This document shows, in pieces, positions 25,581 through 31,392 of a DNA stretch of 31,392 bases (position 1 is the stretch's first letter; every line of letters begins with the position of its first letter). Source of the DNA: Christensenella sp. UBA3700 (lineage in GTDB: Bacteria > Bacillota > Clostridia > Christensenellales > UBA3700). The notes below the pieces were generated by a model, which had not been told where the DNA came from, searched no databases, and was given only the letters and a program-made list of their open reading frames with translations. Location: assembly GCA_002372775.1 (NCBI GenBank), contig DFIJ01000102.1, positions 1 through 31,392 of the forward strand, written 5' to 3'. A program made the position numbers and the translations under genes.

Positions 25581-27884
25581 ATGCCAGAGTTTGATGAGAG
25601 TTTAATTGAAAAGTTCATGAATGAACTTAATATCGAAAGAATCACTGCTAAATGCTTAATTAACAGTGGTCTTAAAACAGTGGAAGAATGTAAGGATTTC
25701 TTACATCCTTCTTTAGACTCGCTTACAAACGTTAATGATTATCCAGGATATTTAGCAGTTAAAGATAGGGTTCAACAAGCAATAGATAATAAAGAGAAGG
25801 TGGTTATCTATGGCGATTACGACTGCGATGGCGTATGCTCAACAGCAATGCTTTATGAGTTCTTAACATCAAAAGGTGTTGATGTAGATTATTTTATTCC
25901 AGATAGAAGACAAGATGGCTATGGCTTAAATATAGAGGCTTTAGAAGAGATTACAGAAGAATTTAATCCAGACTTGATAATTACAGTAGATTGCGGAATA
26001 TCAAGCGTGGAAGAGGTTAATTACGTATACGAAGCCCTTGGCTTTGATATTGTAGTAACAGATCACCATTCAATTCCTGAGACTTTACCTGATTGTCCAA
26101 TATTTAATCCTCACTTATCTAAAGATGGCCAATTTGAGAATTTATGCGGCGCTGGAGTCGTATTAAGACTTATTGAAGGATTAACTTCGCTTGAAGAAAG
26201 TCTTAAATATTATGATATAGCAGCAATTGCAACAGTAGCGGATGTCGTTCCTCTTGTTGGAGATAATAGAGTAATTGTTAAAAAGGGATTAGAGTATATT
26301 AACAAACGTTCAAGAAAGGGCTTAGATTTGTTAATTAAGTCATTTACTAATGAGAAGATTACATCTACTGAAATTGCTTTTAAATTAGCTCCTAGAATTA
26401 ATGCAGTAGGAAGACTTGAAAATACTAATAAGCTTATAGACTTGTTTGTAGATAAGGATGATTTTGTATTATCTACGCTAATAGAGGAAATAAACGAGGT
26501 AAACATAAAGCGTCAAATGATGACTAAGAAATTGGCCGAGGATGTTAAAGATAGTTTATCTGGTTATGATTTTGATAAATATCCAATAATTGTATTATCT
26601 GGTAAGGATTGGGATGAAGGCGTTTTAGGTATTGTTGCGGCGTCTGTTGTTCAAGAATATAATCACCCAGTAATATTATTTACTCAAAATGGGGACAAAA
26701 TAAAGGGCTCAGGACGTTCTTTGCCTGGAGTTAATATATTTGAGTGTGTTTCTCAAGCAAAGGATATATTGGAGCGATTTGGCGGTCACCCTCAAGCTTG
26801 TGGTTTAACTTTGAATAAATCTGATCTAGAAGAATTTAAAGATATTATTAATAGTTATTGCAAGAAAACTTATCCAAATGAAGTCTTTTTGAAAGATATT
26901 AATGAATATTTTGATTTCCATGAAATATCTAATTTGTTAAAAGTTGTAAAAGAATTAGAACTTCTACAACCATATGGTGAAGGAAATAAGAAGCCTGTAT
27001 TTGGTAGTGAAATTCAAAATTTGAAATTTACTAGAATGAAACCTGGTTCTCCTCATATTATCTTTAAGAACAGAACATTCCAAATGATAGGTTTTAATAT
27101 GGCAGATAAATTGCCACTTTTAAATAATTCGCTTAATAAGTTAATTACTTTTAATTTGGCATACAATATCTACAATAATATGGAATCTGCACAAGCTATT
27201 ATAAAGCATGTTCATTTTATAGATTTTGTAGATGGTTATTTAGATAATTTCTTATCAACAATAAAGTACGAAGATAAGAGTATATTTAAGCCAAAGCAAA
27301 TAGCTTTGGACGAAGCATTATCTTTAATAAAAGATAACGATTATTCGACAGCTTTTATTGCTTATTCAAACAAGACAATTCAAGAGTTTAAGAAAAAGTG
27401 TAATAAAGAGATTATTTATAACGCTTTTTATATGGATTTTGCTGCTCCAAATAATGCGGTATATTTCAATTTAAACGAAGAAGCAAACTTAGATAAATAT
27501 AAGAATTTAGTATTTTTAGATAGGCCTTTATCTTTAGGCTTTATAGATATTTTAAAACTAAACAAAGATTGCAATGTTTATTATGTAAATTCAGAAAATG
27601 CTTACAAGGTTTTAAAAGAGTATTTGCCTGATTATAAAACGCTTGGTCAAATCTTCATGGAGATGGGTAAATCTATGCAATATGGGGCGTTTGCAGACGT
27701 TTATAGTTTGTATGTGGATATTGAAAAAAAGTTGAATGTAAACTATAATTATTTTGTAGTTGCGTTAAGTATTTTCATGGATTTAGGAATAGTTGTTTAC
27801 AAGGACAATCTATTTAAAATAGATAAATCTAAGAAAAACCCAATTCAAAACAGCAACTTATATAAAAACATAGTAGGAGCTTAA
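25581..27884 (+). CDS. recJ: Single-strand DNA-specific exonuclease RecJ
   Basis: 767-residue 5'-3' ssDNA exonuclease of the DHH family, used in recombination and mismatch or base-excision repair. Metal-binding motifs are DYDCDG (79-84), Asp137 in TVDCGIS, and DHH at 161-163. The DHHA1 part has GSGRSLPGVNIFECVSQA and GGHPQACGLTL. An OB-fold region follows (about 440-560). The last 200 residues are a less conserved C-terminal domain seen in Firmicute RecJ proteins. There is no ribosome binding site and the ATG follows closely after a strong hairpin. It is followed by the RSH gene at a 1-base gap. Confidence 0.95.
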   Translation: MPEFDESLIEKFMNELNIERITAKCLINSGLKTVEECKDFLHPSLDSLTNVNDYPGYLAVKDRVQQAIDNKEKVVIYGDYDCDGVCSTAMLYEFLTSKGVDVDYFIPDRRQDGYGLNIEALEEITEEFNPDLIITVDCGISSVEEVNYVYEALGFDIVVTDHHSIPETLPDCPIFNPHLSKDGQFENLCGAGVVLRLIEGLTSLEESLKYYDIAAIATVADVVPLVGDNRVIVKKGLEYINKRSRKGLDLLIKSFTNEKITSTEIAFKLAPRINAVGRLENTNKLIDLFVDKDDFVLSTLIEEINEVNIKRQMMTKKLAEDVKDSLSGYDFDKYPIIVLSGKDWDEGVLGIVAASVVQEYNHPVILFTQNGDKIKGSGRSLPGVNIFECVSQAKDILERFGGHPQACGLTLNKSDLEEFKDIINSYCKKTYPNEVFLKDINEYFDFHEISNLLKVVKELELLQPYGEGNKKPVFGSEIQNLKFTRMKPGSPHIIFKNRTFQMIGFNMADKLPLLNNSLNKLITFNLAYNIYNNMESAQAIIKHVHFIDFVDGYLDNFLSTIKYEDKSIFKPKQIALDEALSLIKDNDYSTAFIAYSNKTIQEFKKKCNKEIIYNAFYMDFAAPNNAVYFNLNEEANLDKYKNLVFLDRPLSLGFIDILKLNKDCNVYYVNSENAYKVLKEYLPDYKTLGQIFMEMGKSMQYGAFADVYSLYVDIEKKLNVNYNYFVVALSIFMDLGIVVYKDNLFKIDKSKKNPIQNSNLYKNIVGA

Positions 27885-27885
27885 G

Positions 27886-30060
27886 TTGGATCAAGACGTT
27901 GAAAGTTCTTTCTTATTGAAAGTAAGAGATGCTTATATAGAAAACAATGCAAGTAAGATTGAAAAGGCTTACTTCTTTGCTAAGTCTGCGCATAGAGGAC
28001 AAAAGCGTCAATCTGGTGAAGATTATATTATTCATCCACTTTCAGTTGCTGAAATTCTAGTAGATTTAGGAATGGACGCAGATACTGTTATTGCTGCTTT
28101 ATTGCATGATGTTATCGAAGATACAGAAGTAACTGCAGATAATGTTGTTGAGGAATTTGGTAACGAAGTATTCTTACTTGTTCAAGGTGTTACAAAACTT
28201 TCAAAATTCAACTTTAAATCAAGAGAAGAAGCTCAAGCTGAGAATTTAAGAAGAATGTTCTTGGCAATGTCTAATGATATAAGAGTTATTATCATTAAAC
28301 TGGCAGATAGATTAAATAATATGAGAACTTTGGCGTTCAAGGATGCCGATTCTCAAAAGAGAATTGCTCAAGAAACACTTGAGATTTATGCGCCAATCGC
28401 TTCTAGATTAGGTATCGCTCCGATTAAGGGTGAACTAGAAGATTTATGTCTAAGATATTTATATCCAGAAGATTATTTCTATATTGCAGAAAAGGTAGCT
28501 CAATCTAAGAGTGAGAGACAAAAATTCGTAGATAGTATTACTGTAGAAATTAAAGCTCTCTTGAAAGAGATAGGAATTGCTGGCGATGTAAATGGTCGTC
28601 CAAAGCATTTCTATAGTATCTATAGAAAATTAAAGAAAGGTAAATCTTTTGAAGAGATTTACGATTTAATTGCGCTTCGTATTATTGTGGATTCAGTAAA
28701 GGATTGTTATGCAGTTTTAGGTGCTATCCATAACAAGTGGAAACCACTTCCTGGACGTTTTAAGGATTATATTTCGGTTCCTAAGGCAAATATGTATCAA
28801 TCATTACATACTACTGTTATTGCGCCTCCATATGGTTCTCCATTTGAAATTCAAATTAGAACACATGAAATGCATCAAATCGCCGAATACGGTATTGCTG
28901 CGCACTGGAAATATAAGCAAGGAAATACTAATTCAACGCAATCAATCGATGATCAAAAACTAGCTTGGATTAGAGGCGTTATGGAGCTTCAAAATGAAGG
29001 CATGAACTCTAAAGAATATTTGGACAATGTTAAAATTGACTTATATTCAGATCAAGTTTTCGTATTTACTCCAAGAGGCGACGTATTTAATCTTCCTAAC
29101 GGATCTACAGGTATCGACTTTGCATATCTTGTTCATACTCAAGTTGGACATCATTGCGTTGGTATAAAGATTAATAATAAAATGGTTCCAATTTCTACAA
29201 AACTTGGAAATGGTGATGTTGTTGAAGTCATAACTTCAAATACATCAAAAGGTCCATCTAGAGATTGGTTGAATATTGCAATTACTCCTGCTGCGAAATC
29301 TAAGATTAAAGCATTCTTCAAGAAAGTTAATCGCGAAGAGAATGTTAAGATTGGTAGAGATACATTCGAAAAAGTTGTTAGACAAAAAGGATATGACTTT
29401 AACGAACTTGTTAAGATTCCTGCATGGAATGATTATATTAAGAACAACTATAAGGCTGCTTCAATTGATGATATTTGTGCATCAATCGGATGTGGCGAGT
29501 TATCTGCATATTCTCTTGCTAATAAGTTAATAGAAATTAAAAACGAAGAAGTTAATAAAGGAAATGTTTCTATTGAGCAAGTTATGGCAAAGATTCCAGC
29601 TAAATCTTCTAATGGAGATAGCGGTATCTTAATCAATGGAATGGGTGGAATGAAAGTTAAGTTCTCTCAATGTTGTACAGCGCTTCCAGGCGATGAGATT
29701 GTTGGATATATCTCAAGAACTAGAGGTGTTATTATTCATAGAAAGAATTGTCCAAACGTAGCTTCTTTAGAACCAGAGAGAATTGTATCTGCAGAATGGC
29801 CAGAGGTAGTAACTGGCAAATACGAAGTATTTGTTGAAATTGTTGCTGATGAAAGAGCTGGATTTGTTGCGGATATTGCTATGCTTATTGCAAATATGAA
29901 AGTACCAATGGTTACATTGGATGCTAAGAAGATAGATAATACTACTGCTATTGCTAAACTTTCTGTTGAAGTTTCTTCTACTGGCGAAATTAAGAGTTTA
30001 ATGCAAAAACTTGAACAGATTAAAGGCGTTCGTGAAGTTAAGAGAGCGAATGGTAAGTAA
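27886..30060 (+). CDS. relA: (p)ppGpp synthetase/hydrolase of the Rel/Spo family, TTG start
   Basis: 724-residue long RSH enzyme that makes and breaks down the alarmone (p)ppGpp. The HD hydrolase half (about 1-200) has His50, HDVIEDT (74-80) and LADRLNNMRTL, all intact. The synthetase half (about 230-350) has RPKHFYSIYRKLKKG, PGRFKDYISVPKANMYQSLHTTV and the EIQIRT motif. The RFKD form is typical of two-function enzymes. The TGS domain has VFVFTPRGDVFNLPNGSTGIDFAY. A zinc-finger-like region and the ACT domain (about 650-724) end the protein. The start is TTG at 27886, 6 bases after TAGGAG. The next in-frame ATG would delete part of the hydrolase domain. In this lineage the gene is also called rel or spoT. 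Confidence 0.96.
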   Translation: MDQDVESSFLLKVRDAYIENNASKIEKAYFFAKSAHRGQKRQSGEDYIIHPLSVAEILVDLGMDADTVIAALLHDVIEDTEVTADNVVEEFGNEVFLLVQGVTKLSKFNFKSREEAQAENLRRMFLAMSNDIRVIIIKLADRLNNMRTLAFKDADSQKRIAQETLEIYAPIASRLGIAPIKGELEDLCLRYLYPEDYFYIAEKVAQSKSERQKFVDSITVEIKALLKEIGIAGDVNGRPKHFYSIYRKLKKGKSFEEIYDLIALRIIVDSVKDCYAVLGAIHNKWKPLPGRFKDYISVPKANMYQSLHTTVIAPPYGSPFEIQIRTHEMHQIAEYGIAAHWKYKQGNTNSTQSIDDQKLAWIRGVMELQNEGMNSKEYLDNVKIDLYSDQVFVFTPRGDVFNLPNGSTGIDFAYLVHTQVGHHCVGIKINNKMVPISTKLGNGDVVEVITSNTSKGPSRDWLNIAITPAAKSKIKAFFKKVNREENVKIGRDTFEKVVRQKGYDFNELVKIPAWNDYIKNNYKAASIDDICASIGCGELSAYSLANKLIEIKNEEVNKGNVSIEQVMAKIPAKSSNGDSGILINGMGGMKVKFSQCCTALPGDEIVGYISRTRGVIIHRKNCPNVASLEPERIVSAEWPEVVTGKYEVFVEIVADERAGFVADIAMLIANMKVPMVTLDAKKIDNTTAIAKLSVEVSSTGEIKSLMQKLEQIKGVREVKRANGK

Positions 30061-30063
30061 TAT

Positions 30064-30516
30064 ATGAAAGCAGTAATTCAAAGAATAAACTACGCAAAAT
30101 TAACAGTTGAAGATAAATTGATTTCGCAATGTGGAGCTGGATTTTTAGTTCTACTTGGATTTACTCATAATGATGATAAGAAAATTGTAGATTATGTTGT
30201 TGATCGTGTATGCGGTATGAGATTGTTTAGAGATGAGAATGGAAAAACCAATAAGACTCTAAAAGATATTGATGGTCAAATTATGGTTGTTTCGAATTTT
30301 ACTCTTTATGCAAATACAGCAACAAACCGTCGCCCAGACTTTTCTAAAGCAGCTCATAAAGAAGTAGCTCTTCCTTTATATGAGTATGCTTTAAGCGTAT
30401 TTAGAGAGAAAATGGGCACAGATATTGCCACAGGTGTATTTGGAGAACATATGCATATAGAAATGTCTTCAGATGGTCCGGTAATGATTATAGTAGAGAA
30501 AAACAATGAGAATTGA
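30064..30516 (+). CDS. dtd: D-aminoacyl-tRNA deacylase
   Basis: 150-residue enzyme that removes D-amino acids and glycine mischarged on tRNA. The N-terminus MKAVIQRINYAKLTVEDK is typical. The catalytic loop reads SNFTLYANTATNRRPDF. The first motif is usually SQFTLY, so Gln is replaced by Asn, with Thr kept. The second motif, GPVMIIVE, keeps the Gly-cisPro pair (GP) though the usual form is NDGPVT. It starts 3 bases after the RSH stop and overlaps the next gene by 11 bases. Confidence 0.95.
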   Translation: MKAVIQRINYAKLTVEDKLISQCGAGFLVLLGFTHNDDKKIVDYVVDRVCGMRLFRDENGKTNKTLKDIDGQIMVVSNFTLYANTATNRRPDFSKAAHKEVALPLYEYALSVFREKMGTDIATGVFGEHMHIEMSSDGPVMIIVEKNNEN

Positions 30517-31144
30517 TTGTTTAACAGGTGGCGCATTTGCCACAAATTCATATTTTGTAATTAATGATTTGACGAAGGAATGTATTCTGATTGATACATT
30601 TGAGCAAACCGGCGCAATTTTGGACTATTTAGCCAAGAATGGACTAAGATGCGTTGCTGTACTATTAACTCATGGACATTTTGATCATATTGGCAGTGTA
30701 AAACAGCTTCAAGATATGGGAGCTAAGGTTTATATGCATAAAAATGATATATGGAAAATAGATGCTCCTGGTTATATGGCAAGAATGTACGGCTATGATA
30801 TAAAACATTTTGATGTAGATTACGTAATAGAGAAAGATGAGACTTTGGATATAATGGGTCTAAAAGTAAAAGTAATACAAACTCCTGGGCATACAGAGGG
30901 TGGGGTATGTTTTGTTATAGATGAGAATATTTTTTCAGGCGATACAATCTTTAGAGCATCATATGGCAGAACAGACTTTGAAGACGGTGATTTTCAAAAG
31001 CTTAAATTGTCCATAAAGAAGATTTTCAATTTAGAAGGAGAATATATGATTTTCCCTGGACATGGAGAGATTACAAATTCCTACTTCGAAAGAGTTCATA
31101 ATCCAATTCTTGTAGATACGGAAGATATAGAGGAAGATTTTTAA
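30506..31144 (+). CDS. Metallo-beta-lactamase-fold hydrolase (glyoxalase II-like)
   Basis: 212-residue member of the glyoxalase II-like group of the metallo-beta-lactamase fold (YqgX/YcbL type). Metal ligands are His56, His58, Asp60 and His61 in THGHFDHIGS, a His in TPGHTEGG, the Asp in FSGDTIF and the His in FPGHGE. All are present, so it should bind two metals and hydrolyse a thioester or similar. The order dtd, this gene, hemZ is widespread in Clostridia, but the substrate there is also not proven. It overlaps dtd by 11 bases, which suggests coupled translation. Confidence 0.93.
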   Translation: MRIDCLTGGAFATNSYFVINDLTKECILIDTFEQTGAILDYLAKNGLRCVAVLLTHGHFDHIGSVKQLQDMGAKVYMHKNDIWKIDAPGYMARMYGYDIKHFDVDYVIEKDETLDIMGLKVKVIQTPGHTEGGVCFVIDENIFSGDTIFRASYGRTDFEDGDFQKLKLSIKKIFNLEGEYMIFPGHGEITNSYFERVHNPILVDTEDIEEDF

Positions 31145-31145
31145 A

Positions 31146-31392
31146 ATGAGTGAAATTAGACTTAGATTTGAAACAAATGAAGAAGGTTTTGATAATGACT
31201 ATAAGGACATTATTAGAGCTTTCCATCCATATGTTGAACTTGACGATGAATCTAAGAATTTCATCAGATTAGACCTTATAGATAACGGAAATAACAACTA
31301 CACAACAAAAATTGAATTAGAAATAAATTGTCTTGAGCATTATGAAAATCAGTTTAATTTAGAAGAGTATAATTCCCCATTAGCCATTAAAT
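31146..31392 (+). CDS. Probable HemZ-like radical SAM protein, N-terminus only
   Basis: An ATG at 31146, one base after the preceding stop, opens a frame that runs off the window (82 codons seen). The visible part, MSEIRLRFETNEEG then an acidic, Asn-rich stretch, has no named motif, and the radical SAM Cys motif would lie further on. The name rests mainly on gene order: in Clostridia RSH-dtd-hydrolase is typically followed by hemZ (oxygen-independent coproporphyrinogen dehydrogenase-like) and then hisS. The N-terminal region of HemZ is weakly conserved, so treat the function as inferred. Confidence 0.5.
   Translation, partial: MSEIRLRFETNEEGFDNDYKDIIRAFHPYVELDDESKNFIRLDLIDNGNNNYTTKIELEINCLEHYENQFNLEEYNSPLAIK

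Overview
The window reads as chromosomal DNA from an AT-rich Clostridia-type Firmicute. The pointers are: a threonine T-box before thrS; the SCIFF peptide gene (scfA) with its radical SAM maturase (scfB), a marker pair of Clostridia; strong AGGAGG ribosome binding sites; sigma-A-type promoters (TTGACT/TATAAT); a DUF4349 lipoprotein; and the gene order recJ - RSH (relA/spoT) - dtd - metallo-hydrolase - hemZ-like. I cannot name the species. All genes but one (mscL) are on the + strand, and most belong to a few conserved housekeeping blocks.

Region by region. (1) 1-4521: the 3' end of an ABC exporter, then a DUF4349 lipoprotein, a cytidylate-kinase-like protein and an unrecognised zinc-ribbon membrane protein. 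(2) 4537-8133: threonyl-tRNA synthetase under a T-box, then infC-rpmI-rplT behind a promoter and an attenuator-like leader. IF3 starts at a rare ATT codon. (3) 8143-11457: a SpoU-type RNA methyltransferase, then yebC-proA-ruvC. (4) 11518-14072: an accessory insert that splits ruvC from ruvAB. It holds a RloA-like AAA ATPase and a RloB-like TOPRIM protein (AbiL-type phage-defence pair, own promoter), then mscL on the - strand. (5) 14159-18038: ruvA-ruvB-queA-tgt from a promoter that appears to give a leaderless ruvA message. (6) 18068-25533: yajC, an ABC-FtsX transporter with degenerate ATPase motifs, scfA-scfB, and secD-secF. (7) 25581-31392: recJ, RSH, dtd, a metallo-beta-lactamase-fold hydrolase, and the 5' end of a probable hemZ.

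The genes serve translation (thrS, IF3, L35, L20, YebC, D-aminoacyl-tRNA deacylase, queuosine enzymes), Holliday-junction and single-strand DNA processing (RuvABC, RecJ), protein export (YajC-SecD-SecF) and the stringent response (RSH). The parts outside this framework, and most worth a second look, are the RloA/RloB cassette inside the ruv locus, the divergent ABC-FtsX protein between yajC and the SCIFF genes, the MscL with a long charged insert, and the zinc-ribbon membrane protein. I found no rRNA, tRNA, CRISPR array, transposase or prophage gene. I did not find a system that I can claim is wholly undescribed.
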